Origin: Blastococcus sp. TBT05-19 | GTDB taxonomy: Bacteria; Actinomycetota; Actinomycetes; Mycobacteriales; Geodermatophilaceae | Reading direction: 5' to 3' | Assembly (NCBI RefSeq): GCF_003319095.1 | Contig: NZ_QOHI01000001.1 | Location: forward strand, 1,274,389 to 1,338,388 | Length of the DNA stretch: 64,000 bases | Part shown: piece by piece, positions 7,973 through 15,683 of the stretch | Position numbering within the stretch: position 1 is the first letter of the stretch | Layout: the number at the start of each line of letters is the position of its first letter | Program-made: the position numbers and the translations under genes | The notes under the pieces: model-generated | Databases searched by the model: none | The model's input: only the letters and a program-made list of their open reading frames with translations | Told to the model about the DNA's origin: nothing

Positions 7973-8724
7973 AGCCGCGCGAAGAGGTAGGCCGACACCG
8001 CGACGGCGAAGACCACGATGAACACCCGCAGCGGCGTGACCGGGATGCGGGTGGCGATCCGGGCGCCGACGAAGCCGCCCACCAGGCTCGCGGGCGCGGC
8101 GACGCCGACGACCGCCCAGTCGATCGGCCCGAAGATGCCGAACACCACGAGGGTGACGGTCGCGGTGACCGCCGACAGCGCCGACTTGAAGGCGTTGGCC
8201 AGCTTGAGCCGGTGCAGCCCGATGCCCAGGACGCCGACCAGGATCACCCCGAGCGCGCCGCCGAAGTAGCCGCCGTAGGCGGTCGCGAGGAACAGCGCGA
8301 CGTGCAGCCAGACCGGGTCCCGCCGCGGCCCGTCGTCCCCGCGGTCGGCGATGCGCCGCGTCAGCAGCGGCTGGACGGCGAGCAGCGCGGCGGCCAGCAG
8401 CACCAGCACGGGGACGACGACGTCGAAGGCCTCGGACGGGGTGGTCAGCAACAGCACGCTGCCGGTGAGCCCACCGGCCACCGCGACCGCGCCGAACCGA
8501 AGCAGCCGGCCGCGCTGCCCCTCGTACTCGGCGCGGAACCCGATCATGCCGCCCAGGTAGCCGGGCCACTGAGCGACCGAGTTGGTCACGTTGGCCGCGA
8601 CGGTGGGCAGCCCGAGCGCGACGAGGGTGGGGAAGAGGATCAGCGATCCGCCGCCGGCGATGGAGTTGATGACGCCGGCGACCAGGGCCACCCCGGCAGC
8701 GACGACGAGATCGGCGACGGACAC
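7969..8724 (-). CDS. TauE/SafE-family sulfite/anion exporter
   Basis: A 251-residue polytopic membrane protein of the TauE/SafE family (DUF81). Two repeats of about four helices each carry the family glycine/asparagine motifs: VINSIAGGGSLILFPTL near the N-terminus, and AYGGYFGGALGVILVGVLG in the second half. Family members export sulfite, sulfoacetate or related organic anions, but the substrate here cannot be told. It starts at GTG with a TAGGTT -10 exactly 6 nt upstream and diverges from the DoxX-like gene. Its stop shares the CTAG at 7969-7972 with the convergent RNase H gene. Confidence 0.9.
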   Translation of the reverse strand: MSVADLVVAAGVALVAGVINSIAGGGSLILFPTLVALGLPTVAANVTNSVAQWPGYLGGMIGFRAEYEGQRGRLLRFGAVAVAGGLTGSVLLLTTPSEAFDVVVPVLVLLAAALLAVQPLLTRRIADRGDDGPRRDPVWLHVALFLATAYGGYFGGALGVILVGVLGIGLHRLKLANAFKSALSAVTATVTLVVFGIFGPIDWAVVGVAAPASLVGGFVGARIATRIPVTPLRVFIVVFAVAVSAYLFARL

Positions 8725-8730
8725 CGCGCC

Positions 8731-8740
8731 AACCTACGGT
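8731..8740. promoter_or_regulatory. Overlapping divergent leaderless -10 elements
   Basis: TAGGTT on the minus strand (8736-8731) lies 6 nt before GTG 8724 of the TauE gene. TACGGT on the plus strand (8735-8740) lies 6 nt before ATG 8747 of the DoxX-like gene. The two hexamers share two base pairs, so the promoters should compete for polymerase. Confidence 0.6.
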
Positions 8741-8746
8741 GGGCCC

Positions 8747-9106
8747 ATGAGGAAGCCGGGCAAGGCGTCGATGCTGGCCGCGCTGCTGGGCGGAGGCGGC
8801 GTGCTCCACCTGGTCCGGCCGCAGATGTACGACTGGCTGGTGCCGCCGGAGCTGGGGGACCAGCGCACCTGGGTGCTGGCCAGCGGCGTCGCTGAGATCG
8901 GCACCGCGGCCCTCCTGGCGGCACCGGCGACGCGCCGCCTCGGTGGCTGGTCGGCCGTGGGGCTGCTGCTCGCGTTCGTGCCGGCGCACGTGCACACGTT
9001 CCGGGTGATCCCGAAGAAGCCGCTGCCCATGGCGGTGGCCATCGGCCGGCTCCCGCTGCAGATCCCCCTGGTGAACGCCGCGCTGCAGGTCGCCCGCGGG
9101 GGCTGA
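8747..9106 (+). CDS. Small DoxX-like membrane protein
   Basis: A 119-residue protein with about three to four hydrophobic helices (SMLAALLGGGGVLHLV, ASGVAEIGTAALLAAP, GWSAVGLLLAFVPAHVHT). The glycine-rich first helix, the central VAEIG helix and the histidine-containing third helix resemble DoxX-family proteins of actinobacteria. DoxX-like proteins have been tied to redox or thiosulfate metabolism in some organisms, but this short form has no assigned function. ATG 8747 is chosen because the leaderless -10 TACGGT is 6 nt upstream; longer in-frame starts would run through the promoter. Confidence 0.75.
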   Translation: MRKPGKASMLAALLGGGGVLHLVRPQMYDWLVPPELGDQRTWVLASGVAEIGTAALLAAPATRRLGGWSAVGLLLAFVPAHVHTFRVIPKKPLPMAVAIGRLPLQIPLVNAALQVARGG

Positions 9107-9115
9107 CCTCCCCGG

Positions 9116-9121
9116 CAGACT
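9116..9121 (+). promoter_or_regulatory. Leaderless -10 (CAGACT) of the PIG-L gene
   Basis: CAGACT ends 6 nt before ATG 9128. It lacks the leading T of the consensus but keeps the A and final T; no ribosome site is seen. Confidence 0.4.
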
Positions 9122-9127
9122 CGCCCC

Positions 9128-9847
9128 ATGCCTCCCGCCCCGATGCCCGACGACTGGCAGCGCGCCCTCGTCGTCGCCGCCCACCCCGACGACATCGAGT
9201 ACGGCCTCGCGGCCGCCGTCGCGGTCTGGACGGCGGCCGGCAAGGAGGTGCACTACCTGCTCGCCACCCGCGGCGAGGCGGGGATGGCCGGGGTGCCGCC
9301 GGCGGAGGCGGGGCCGCTGCGCGAGGACGAGGAACGGCGCTCGGCCGCGGTCGTCGGGGTCTCGGAGGTGGAGTTCCTCGGCCACCGGGACGGCGTCCTG
9401 GTGGCCGGCGTCGAGCTGCGGCGCGACCTGGCCGCGGCGATCCGGCGGCACCGTCCCGAGCTCGTCGTCACCGGGTACTTCGGGCCGACCTGGACGCCCC
9501 CGGGGGTGTCACCGGCCTACCTGAACTCCGCCGACCACCAGGCGCTCGGGCAGAGCGTGCTGGACGCGGTCGCCGACGCGGGCAACGAGTGGATCTTCCC
9601 CGACCTGGAGGAGGAGCCCTGGCGGGGCGTGCAGTACATCGCGGTGAGCGCGATGACCGACCCTCCGCACGAGGTGGACGTCAGCGGCACCGTGGAGCTC
9701 GCCGTCGCGTCGCTCGTGGAGCACCGCCGCTACCTGGAGCTGCTGTCCGACGACCCGGTCGAGCAGCAGGCACGCCAGGTCGTGGACATGTCCACGCTGA
9801 CCGAGGACGGACGACGGCGCGTGGGGTTCACCCTCTACTGGGGCTGA
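9128..9847 (+). CDS. PIG-L/LmbE-family deacetylase
   Basis: A 239-residue zinc-dependent N-acetylglucosaminyl deacetylase-fold protein. The catalytic motif AHPDDIE (His19, Asp21, Asp22) is followed by an SADHQALGQSV segment supplying the third metal ligand. Actinobacterial relatives include MshB and Mca of mycothiol metabolism, but the sequence lacks clear features assigning it to either, and many paralogues act on other amides. The predicted protein is cytoplasmic, with no signal peptide. Its 3' end overlaps the convergent GGDEF/EAL gene by 13 bp. Confidence 0.9.
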   Translation: MPPAPMPDDWQRALVVAAHPDDIEYGLAAAVAVWTAAGKEVHYLLATRGEAGMAGVPPAEAGPLREDEERRSAAVVGVSEVEFLGHRDGVLVAGVELRRDLAAAIRRHRPELVVTGYFGPTWTPPGVSPAYLNSADHQALGQSVLDAVADAGNEWIFPDLEEEPWRGVQYIAVSAMTDPPHEVDVSGTVELAVASLVEHRRYLELLSDDPVEQQARQVVDMSTLTEDGRRRVGFTLYWG

Positions 9848-12108
9848 GTCGCCGCCACCCGGGTGAGCCACTCCTCGACCTGCTCGGCCGGGAGCGGCCG
9901 CGAGTGCAGGAAACCCTGGCTGAGGTCGCAGCCCAGCGACCGCAGGTGGGCGGAGGTCTCCGCCGTCTCCACGCCCTCGGCGACGACCCGCAGCCCCAGC
10001 CGGTGGGCCAGCTCGACGGTGCTGGCCACGATGGCCGCGGTGCGGCCGTCGGTGAGCAGGTCGGCGGTGAAGGAGCGGTCGAGCTTGAGCTCGCCGACGG
10101 GCAGGTCGCGCAGGTAGGCCAGCGACGAGTAGCCGGTGCCGAAGTCGTCGATGCTGACGCAGGCGCCGAGGTCGGCGAGGCTGCGGACGACGGCGATGCT
10201 GCGGTCGGGGTCGGTGAGCAGGACGCTCTCGGTGACCTCGAGGATCAGGTGTCCGGCGGGCAGCCCGTGCTCGTCCAGCAGCGCGGCGACCCGTGCGGGC
10301 AGGCCGCTGTCGAGCAGGTTGCTGGCCGACAGGTTGACCGACATGCGCAGGTCCAGCCCGCGCCGGTGCCAGTCGGCCGCCTGGGCGACGGCCCGGTCGA
10401 GGACGACCTCGGTGAGCCGGCCCATGAGGCCGTGCACCTCGGCCAGGGGGAGGAACTCACCGGGGCCGAGCAGCCCGCGGACCGGGTGCTGCCAGCGGAC
10501 CAACGCCTCGACGCCGACCGGCCGGCCGGTGGCGACGTCGAGCTGCGGCTGGTGGTGCAGGACGAGCTGGTCACCGGCGAGGGCGGCGCGCAGGTCCTCG
10601 ACGAGCACGAGGTTGCCGCTGCTGCCGCCGTGCCGGGAGCTGTCGTAGACGGTGGCGCCGGAGCCGGTGCGCTTGGCGTCGTACATGGCGACGTCGGCCT
10701 CGCGGAGCAGTTCCGCCGGTAGCGCCGGGGACTCCTCGCCGCCGCGTGCGACGGTGAGCCCGACGCTGACCGAGGCGTGCACGGTCATGCCCTCGATCGG
10801 GAAGGGCTCGGCCATGCGTTCGTGCAGCCGGCGGCCCAGGCTCAGCGCGGCGTCGGCCAGCGGCGCGTCGGCATCCATCGGCGCGAGCACGGCGAACTCG
10901 TCGCCACCCAGGCGGGCCAGGACGTCGCCGGGGCGCAGCTCGGACTCCAGCCGGTGGGCGACCATGCGGAGGAGGTCGTCGCCCGCGGCGTGCCCGAGGG
11001 CGTCGTTGACCTCCTTGAACTTGTCCAGGTCGAGCAGGGCGAGCGCAAGCGGCGTGCCTTCCCGGCCCAGCTCCGCCACCCGGCGCAGCACCGCCCGGCG
11101 GTTGGCCAGCCCGGTGAGCTCGTCGGTCAGCGCCTCGCGCCGGGTGACCGCCAGCACGGCGAGCTCCCGGACGTTGACCAGCAGGCGGACGCCCGAGCCG
11201 GTGGCCGCCAGCGCGGCGGCCCAGGTCGCCGCCCCGGTGACGCCGGACTGCGCGGCGACGAGCAGCACGCCGGTGGAGGCGACGATGACGACGAACGCGC
11301 CGATCGTGGAGGCGGTCGGGTCCGCGGGCTGCGGTTCCGCGCGGCCGGGGCGGAGGACGGCGGCCAGCGCGAGGCACACGACCGCGATCGGCTCGGTCGC
11401 CCAGGCCCAGGAGTCGGGGCTCCCGCCGGCGAGCAGCACGGCGGTGCTGCCCAGCAGCGTGGCGCCGAACGAGGCGAGGACCAGCCAGGTGCGGGGGTCG
11501 CGGCCCATGTCGCCGAGGAACGGCAGCGTGGCGACCGTGCCGAGGATGACGAACGAGACGGCGAACTGGGCGCCGACGGCCAGCGCCGTCGCGGCGGGAG
11601 CGGCGGTCAGCGGCCCCTCGCCGAGGTGCCCGAGCAGCTGGATGACCGCGACCACGGCGAGGACCGCCGAGACGCCGTTGAGCGTGTCGTTGGGGTCGGC
11701 CAGGTTGCTGCTGAAGCGGTTCCACCGGACCAGGCCGCCGTAGAACAGCGGGAAGGCGACGACGGGCGCCCACAGCGTGACCATGGCGGCCACGCCCTGG
11801 GTGGCCGGCGCCAGGCCGAGCAGGGTGCCGAGCAGCGTCGTCCCGGCGACCAGGACGGCGCCGGCGGCGATGCGTGTCCAGACGGTGCGCTCGTGGGCGA
11901 CCGCCTGCGCCCGCCACACGAGCAGGGCCAGCAGCCCGCCGTGCAGGGTGAGGGTGAGCAGGACGCGCAGCGGGCCCGTGTCCGACGGCGCGCTGGCCTG
12001 GAGGCGGCCGGTGCCCACGAGCAGACCGATGACACCGGCGACGACGACGAGCGCCGTCGTGCGGAGGGGCGCCCTGGGCAGCAGCCGGGGGCGCAGGGCG
12101 GCCTGCAT
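9835..12108 (-). CDS. Membrane-bound GGDEF/EAL c-di-GMP protein
   Basis: A 757-residue protein with about eight N-terminal membrane helices (residues 15-310), then a GGDEF domain (about 325-490) and an EAL domain (about 500-755). The cyclase motif GGDEF is intact, and the allosteric I-site RPGD sits five residues before it, so product inhibition is expected. The EAL domain keeps EALVRW, EVTES, DDFGTGYSS, KLDRSF and VAEGVET, so phosphodiesterase activity is also plausible. The membrane part is not a family I can name. I chose ATG 12108; longer frames run antisense through rnpB and are not credible. It is transcribed divergently from rnpB. Confidence 0.92.
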   Translation of the reverse strand: MQAALRPRLLPRAPLRTTALVVVAGVIGLLVGTGRLQASAPSDTGPLRVLLTLTLHGGLLALLVWRAQAVAHERTVWTRIAAGAVLVAGTTLLGTLLGLAPATQGVAAMVTLWAPVVAFPLFYGGLVRWNRFSSNLADPNDTLNGVSAVLAVVAVIQLLGHLGEGPLTAAPAATALAVGAQFAVSFVILGTVATLPFLGDMGRDPRTWLVLASFGATLLGSTAVLLAGGSPDSWAWATEPIAVVCLALAAVLRPGRAEPQPADPTASTIGAFVVIVASTGVLLVAAQSGVTGAATWAAALAATGSGVRLLVNVRELAVLAVTRREALTDELTGLANRRAVLRRVAELGREGTPLALALLDLDKFKEVNDALGHAAGDDLLRMVAHRLESELRPGDVLARLGGDEFAVLAPMDADAPLADAALSLGRRLHERMAEPFPIEGMTVHASVSVGLTVARGGEESPALPAELLREADVAMYDAKRTGSGATVYDSSRHGGSSGNLVLVEDLRAALAGDQLVLHHQPQLDVATGRPVGVEALVRWQHPVRGLLGPGEFLPLAEVHGLMGRLTEVVLDRAVAQAADWHRRGLDLRMSVNLSASNLLDSGLPARVAALLDEHGLPAGHLILEVTESVLLTDPDRSIAVVRSLADLGACVSIDDFGTGYSSLAYLRDLPVGELKLDRSFTADLLTDGRTAAIVASTVELAHRLGLRVVAEGVETAETSAHLRSLGCDLSQGFLHSRPLPAEQVEEWLTRVAATQPQ

Positions 12109-12195
12109 GGGACGTCCATCGGCTCCGGAGGGGAGCCGGTGAACCCGGGCGCGGCCAGGTCCCCCCTTGGGGGCAGGGAACCGGTGATCACCGCC

Positions 12196-12201
12196 TAGAC
12201 T
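12196..12201 (+). promoter_or_regulatory. -10 element (TAGACT) of rnpB
   Basis: TAGACT ends 8 nt before position 12210, where the P1 helix of RNase P RNA begins. This fixes the distance from -10 to transcript start and calibrates the leaderless promoters elsewhere in the window. Confidence 0.6.
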
Positions 12202-12209
12202 GCTCGGCA

Positions 12210-12620
12210 CGACGGACGAGTCGGCTGGGCGGTCGCGTCGGCGGGGGAGACCCTGCCGCCGAGGAACGTCCGGGCTCCACAGGGCAGGGTGGTCGTTAAC
12301 GGCGACCCGGGGTGACCCGCGGGACAGTGCCACAGAGAACAGACCGCCAGCGCTCGCGCTGGTAAGGGTGAAACGGCGGTGTAAGAGACCACCGCACACC
12401 GGGTGACCGGTGTGGCTCGGTAAACCCCACCCGGAGCTAGATCAAGAAGGGACGACGGTTCGCCGGCGTCCTGCGCAGGCGTTCGAGGGCGGCCCGCCCG
12501 AGCCTGCGGGTAGATCGCTCGAGCCTGCCGGCAACGGCAGGCCTAGATGGATGACCGCCCATCGGGAGGCCGCAAGGCACCCGTGGACAGAACCCGGCGT
12601 ACAGGTCGACTCGTCCGTCG
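12210..12620 (+). ncRNA. rnpB: RNase P RNA component
   Basis: Bacterial type-A RNase P RNA, the catalytic RNA that trims the 5' leader of pre-tRNA. The conserved P4/J-region signature GAGGAACGTCCGGGCTCC is near the 5' end (about 12258), followed by AGGGCAGGGTGGTCGTTAAC and CACAGAGAACAGACC. The 3' signature GGACAGAACCCGGCGTACAG ends near 12605. The ends are set by helix P1: 12210-12223 pairs perfectly with 12607-12620 over 14 bp. A TAGACT -10 lies 8 nt upstream. No protein-coding frame through this region is credible. Confidence 0.95.
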
Positions 12621-12825
12621 CCTCCCGCTGACGTCGACGCAGGAGCGATCGCGGGGCACCCCTGGGGCACGACCGCACCGACGTCGATGGACTGTGCCCG
12701 AGCGTCTGCAGTCGTGCAGGGTCACTGATCGGGCCCGTCGCGAGGTGGGCCAGGCGTGCCGGCCGCCGGCGTCCACCGGCAGACGCTCCGACGTGTACGG
12801 GAGACATCCCGTCGGACGGCGTGGC
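12621..12825 (+). other. Spacer between rnpB and the HNH gene
   Basis: About 200 nt with no supported gene. I see no T-rich terminator for rnpB; the region contains several short GC-rich inverted repeats but nothing I can name. Confidence 0.4.
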
Positions 12826-12831
12826 TATGGT
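12826..12831 (+). promoter_or_regulatory. Leaderless -10 (TATGGT) of the HNH gene
   Basis: TATGGT ends 8 nt before GTG 12840. This supports the 12840 start over longer in-frame alternatives. Confidence 0.4.
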
Positions 12832-12839
12832 CCCGAGCC

Positions 12840-13568
12840 GTGGAGGCTCCCCGGCTCAGTCGCCGTCTCGACCAGCTCGAGTACGACCCTGCCGAGCTGG
12901 CCCACCACCTCGACCAGGACGCCCGGTGGCGCGAGCGGTCCGAGGTGATCGGCGGGCCGCTGCGCACGTTCGATGGGCAGATGGCTCCGGTGCCGGCCTT
13001 CATGCGGCTCGATCTGCAGACCGACCGCAACGGTCCAGTGCCTGAGCACCGGCCCGATCTCGGCGCGTGTTGGCTCTGGACCGGGGTCCCGGTCCACGGC
13101 TACGGCTACATCCGCATCGGCAAGCGGAAAGTGCAGGCCTACCGGGTCAACTACGAACGGTGGATTGGCCCCATCCCCCACGGCGCGGTCATCGACCACC
13201 TGTGCCGGGTGAGGGCGTGCGTTCGCCCGGACCACCTGGAGCCGACGACGTACTCGCAGAACACGGTGCGCTCACCGATCCACGGCTCGCAGGTCAAGGC
13301 CGCCCGCGGCGAATGCCCCGCCGGACATCCTTTCGACGAGCGAAACACCTACCGCCGGCCGGGCACGAACGTGCGCCAGTGCCGAGCCTGCCTTGCCGAG
13401 AACAAGCGTCGGCGGACCGGTGCCCAGCCCCGGCCACGGGCCACCGAGACGCACTGCGCGCGAGGGCATGTGTGGACGCCACCCCGGGGGAAGCGGTGTC
13501 CCACCTGCAATCGCGAGGCCGGCGCTGCGTTCCGGGCGCGAGACCGGGCAGCGCGCGCTGCTGGTTGA
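12840..13568 (+). CDS. HNH endonuclease with C-terminal zinc knuckles
   Basis: A 242-residue protein centred on a phage-type HNH (HNH_3) nuclease domain. The core runs from CWLWTGVPVHGYGYI through YERWIGPIPHGAVIDHLC to VRPDHLEP, so the His-Asp-His and second-His metal site is present. Two further Cys/His clusters follow: CPAGHPFDERN...QCRAC and HCARGHVW...RCPTC, both resembling small zinc ribbons, then a basic tail. Such lone HNH genes are common in phages and mobile introns, but no other phage gene is nearby. Its position directly after rnpB suggests a cargo or relic inserted at a conserved RNA gene. The role is unproven. Confidence 0.8.
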   Translation: MEAPRLSRRLDQLEYDPAELAHHLDQDARWRERSEVIGGPLRTFDGQMAPVPAFMRLDLQTDRNGPVPEHRPDLGACWLWTGVPVHGYGYIRIGKRKVQAYRVNYERWIGPIPHGAVIDHLCRVRACVRPDHLEPTTYSQNTVRSPIHGSQVKAARGECPAGHPFDERNTYRRPGTNVRQCRACLAENKRRRTGAQPRPRATETHCARGHVWTPPRGKRCPTCNREAGAAFRARDRAARAAG

Positions 13569-13606
13569 TGGTGCGCCGGATGGCGCGAGCAGATGAGACG
13601 CCGCAT

Positions 13607-13645
13607 CGTCGGGAACAGGCGGTAGCGGTACGCGTTCGTCTTGAC
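13607..13645 (-). pseudogene. Possible relic of a TnpB (IS605/IS607-type) 5' end
   Basis: On the minus strand thirteen codons read VKTNAYRYRLFPT, which matches the usual N-terminal opening of TnpB/OrfB transposon proteins. The similarity stops right after this, and no other TnpB segment (RuvC or zinc finger) follows. If real it is a tiny remnant beside a lone HNH gene; a chance match cannot be excluded. Confidence 0.3.
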
Positions 13646-13669
13646 ACGTGATGGAGCGATGACCAGCCT
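13641..13669 (+). promoter_or_regulatory. Promoter with TTGACA -35, leaderless
   Basis: A perfect -35 TTGACA (13641-13646), a 17-nt spacer and a -10 CAGCCT (13664-13669) end 6 nt before ATG 13676. It is one of the few places in the window where a consensus -35 accompanies the leaderless -10. Confidence 0.5.
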
Positions 13670-13675
13670 CGGTCC

Positions 13676-14065
13676 ATGACGGTGATCCCGCTTCCTCGGC
13701 ACGGGCAATGGGTCGGCGACCTCCGCGGCCAGGGGCGCAGCGTCCGCGTCTCGGCGCACGTCGACGTCGGGGTGATGAACCTCAGCCTCTGGCGCGACGA
13801 CACCTGCGTCGGCACCGCCCGCCTGGCGCCCAGCGACGTGGCCACGCTGATCAGCGGCCTCTCCGACGGTCTGGCCGAGATCGCCGTCCAGCCGCCTGCG
13901 CCGGCGGAAGGCGACGGCGGACGGCTGTCCCGGCTGGAGGAACGGCTGGCGGGGCTCGAGTTCCGGCTCGCCCCGTCGGCGCGACCGACCGCGGTGGCAC
14001 GGGTCCGCCGGATGGCGCGGACCGCCAGCACCTCCGCCGGCAGGTGGCTGCGCGACTACCGCTAG
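13676..14065 (+). CDS. Hypothetical protein
   Basis: A 129-residue protein that I do not recognise. Residues 1-65 look like a small beta-rich domain (GQWVGDLRGQGRSVRVSAHV, then DTCVGTARLAPSDVATLISG). A Pro/Ala linker follows, then a short coiled coil (GGRLSRLEERLAGLEFRL) and a basic C-terminal tail. There are no membrane helices or signal peptide. Codon use matches the neighbours, and a good promoter ends 6 nt before its ATG. It lies 44 nt before the prepilin peptidase gene. Confidence 0.7.
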   Translation: MTVIPLPRHGQWVGDLRGQGRSVRVSAHVDVGVMNLSLWRDDTCVGTARLAPSDVATLISGLSDGLAEIAVQPPAPAEGDGGRLSRLEERLAGLEFRLAPSARPTAVARVRRMARTASTSAGRWLRDYR

Positions 14066-14109
14066 CTCGCCTGCCGGGAGCACCGGCAGCGCTGTGCGAA
14101 GGTGGCCGC

Positions 14110-14766
14110 GTGCTCGCCGTGGTCGTGGTCCTCGCCGCGTTCCTCGGGCTGGGCGTGGGGGCGGCGGCGAACCGCGCGGCCGGCGCCTTCCCCTGGGGCG
14201 GGGCCGGTGAGCGGTCGGGACGGGCGGTCCGCCTCCCGGTGCTGGAGCTGCTCACGGCGGTGTTCTTCGCGCTGACCGCGCTGCGCTTCGGTCCCGCGTG
14301 GGAGCTGCCCGCCTTCCTCGCCGTCGTGGGCGCCGGTGTGCTGCTGACCGTCATCGACCTCCGGCACCGGCTGCTGCCCAACCGGGTGGTCGTGCCGGCC
14401 CTGCTGGTCACGGCGGCGCTGCTGGGGCTGGCGGCCGCCGCCGACGACGCGTGGGACCTCCTGGTCCGCTCGCTGCTGGCCGCCGCGGTGCTGTTCGCCG
14501 TCTACCTCGGGATGGCGCTGCTCTCACCCGGCGCCATGGGCATGGGCGACGTGAAGCTGGCCGCGCTGCTGGGCCTCGTCCTCGGCTGGATCGGCTGGGG
14601 TGCGGTGCTGCTCGGGGCCTTCGCCGGCTTCGTCGTCCAGGCCGTGCTGGCGCTGGTGCTGATCGCCGCCCGGCGGATCTCCCTGCGCGGTGAGCTGCCC
14701 TTCGGGCCCGCCATGCTGGTCGGCGCGGCGCTCGTCGTCGGCTGGAGCGAGGCCCTGCTGGGCTGA
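14110..14766 (+). CDS. tadV: Prepilin peptidase (A24 aspartyl protease) of the Tad locus
   Basis: A 218-residue polytopic membrane protease that removes the leader from Flp-type prepilins. The two catalytic aspartates are visible: VIDLRHRLLPN, and the hallmark GxGD in GAMGMGDVKLAALLG. About six helices cover the protein. It lacks the N-terminal methylase/zinc domain of PilD, matching the short TadV/CpaA class. GTG 14110 is chosen; an AAGGTGG lies 5 nt upstream. It opens the pilus locus, with the Flp pilin gene 190 nt downstream. Confidence 0.88.
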   Translation: MLAVVVVLAAFLGLGVGAAANRAAGAFPWGGAGERSGRAVRLPVLELLTAVFFALTALRFGPAWELPAFLAVVGAGVLLTVIDLRHRLLPNRVVVPALLVTAALLGLAAAADDAWDLLVRSLLAAAVLFAVYLGMALLSPGAMGMGDVKLAALLGLVLGWIGWGAVLLGAFAGFVVQAVLALVLIAARRISLRGELPFGPAMLVGAALVVGWSEALLG

Positions 14767-14777
14767 CATGCCCATTC

Positions 14778-14806
14778 TTGCCACGCAGCGTGACGAGCCG
14801 TAGCTC
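14778..14806 (+). promoter_or_regulatory. Promoter and long 5' UTR of the flp-tad operon
   Basis: TTGCCA (14778-14783), a 17-nt spacer and TAGCTC (14801-14806) form a plausible promoter. It would give a leader of about 140 nt before the Flp pilin ATG. I looked for a c-di-GMP riboswitch in this leader and could not find one. Confidence 0.4.
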
Positions 14807-14956
14807 CTTGTAACCCGATGGGTGGGCGCGTGTCCGTGGACCGGGTGACGAACGCTCAAGCCCCGAACCGCCGCATCCGACGACTCCCTGCAGCAGCCGC
14901 GAGGCCGGATCACCCGATCCGATCCTGAACGGCCGACACCTCAGGGAGCAATCGAG

Positions 14957-15190
14957 ATGCTGAACCCCTTCACCGCTCTGACCACGTTCGTCTCCTTCGC
15001 CCAGGCCCGCCTGCGCACCGAGGAGAAGGGCGCGACCGCCGTGGAGTACGGCCTCATGGTCGGCCTGATCGCCATCGCCATCATCCTCGCCGTCACCACC
15101 CTCGGCACCGAGCTCTCGGGCCTGTTCGACGGCATCGGCGACGAGCTGGGCGACGTCCCCGTCGGCGGCGCCGCCCCTGCGGCCGGCTGA
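14957..15190 (+). CDS. flp: Flp family type IVb pilin
   Basis: A 77-residue prepilin. A 24-residue leader is followed by the processing site (KG before ATAVEYGLM). The Glu at +5 after the cleavage site, the VEYGLM motif and the 20-residue hydrophobic helix (LMVGLIAIAIILAVTTLG) define the Flp family. The mature pilin is about 50 residues and ends in a Gly/Ala/Pro tail. The ribosome site is CAGGGAG, 9 nt before the ATG. A strong hairpin follows the gene and probably lets pilin mRNA accumulate above the assembly genes. Confidence 0.95.
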   Translation: MLNPFTALTTFVSFAQARLRTEEKGATAVEYGLMVGLIAIAIILAVTTLGTELSGLFDGIGDELGDVPVGGAAPAAG

Positions 15191-15218
15191 TCCACACCTG
15201 ACCGGTCGCGGCTGTGAC

Positions 15219-15252
15219 GACGCAGCGGCCCCCGCACGGGGGTCGCTGCGTC
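15219..15252 (+). terminator. Hairpin between flp and tadE
   Basis: A 34-nt inverted repeat: nine bp GACGCAGCG/CGCTGCGTC, one G-T wobble, five G-C pairs and a GCAC loop. There is no T-run, so it is better read as a partial terminator or mRNA stabiliser that separates abundant pilin mRNA from the rest of the operon. Confidence 0.65.
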
Positions 15253-15275
15253 GCCGCACGAGGAGGGAGGTGGGC

Positions 15276-15683
15276 ATGAGCGCGAGATCCCGGCTGCGCG
15301 ACGAGCGCGGTGCGAGTGCGGTGGAGTTCGCCTTCATCGTCCCGGTGCTCCTCCTCCTGGTCCTCGGGATCGCCGAGTTCGGCCGCGCCTTCCAGGTGCA
15401 GGGCACCATCTCCGCCGCCGCCCGCGAGGGGGTCCGGATGATGGCGCTGCAGAACGACCTGCCCGCCGCCAAGGCGGCGGTGCAGAACGCCGCGGGTTCG
15501 CTGGACCCGGGCATCGGCCTCGACCAGATCACGGTCGACCCGCCCAGCGGCTGCACCGGCGCGACCGGGGCGTCCGGCCAGACCGTGGAACTGACTATCG
15601 AGTACGACATGCCCTTCCTCACCGACTTCTTCGGAGCGGGCCTGACACTGACCGGAACGGGGGTCATGCGATGCAACGGCTGA
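15276..15683 (+). CDS. tadE: TadE-like minor pseudopilin
   Basis: A 135-residue protein with a short basic leader, the processing-type motif RGASAVEFAFIV and one hydrophobic helix (VPVLLLLVLGIAEFGRAF), then a periplasmic-type domain with two cysteines. This is the TadE minor pseudopilin, which is processed by the same peptidase as Flp and helps pilus assembly. ATG 15276 is preferred over the GTG two codons earlier because GGAGG sits at the proper distance. The 3' end overlaps the next gene by 13 nt. Confidence 0.9.
   Translation: MSARSRLRDERGASAVEFAFIVPVLLLLVLGIAEFGRAFQVQGTISAAAREGVRMMALQNDLPAAKAAVQNAAGSLDPGIGLDQITVDPPSGCTGATGASGQTVELTIEYDMPFLTDFFGAGLTLTGTGVMRCNG

Noticed and set aside
12109..12399. 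N-terminal extension of the 9.8-12.1 kb GGDEF/EAL protein
   Set aside because: The extra frame is antisense to rnpB and its translation has no domain or membrane character; the membrane helices begin right after ATG 12108.
14807..14956. Possible c-di-GMP (GEMM) riboswitch in the leader of the Flp pilin gene
   Set aside because: The context invites it, but the conserved GEMM blocks (the A-rich tetraloop receptor and GGGACGCAAAGCC-type strand) are not present; only short chance similarities are.
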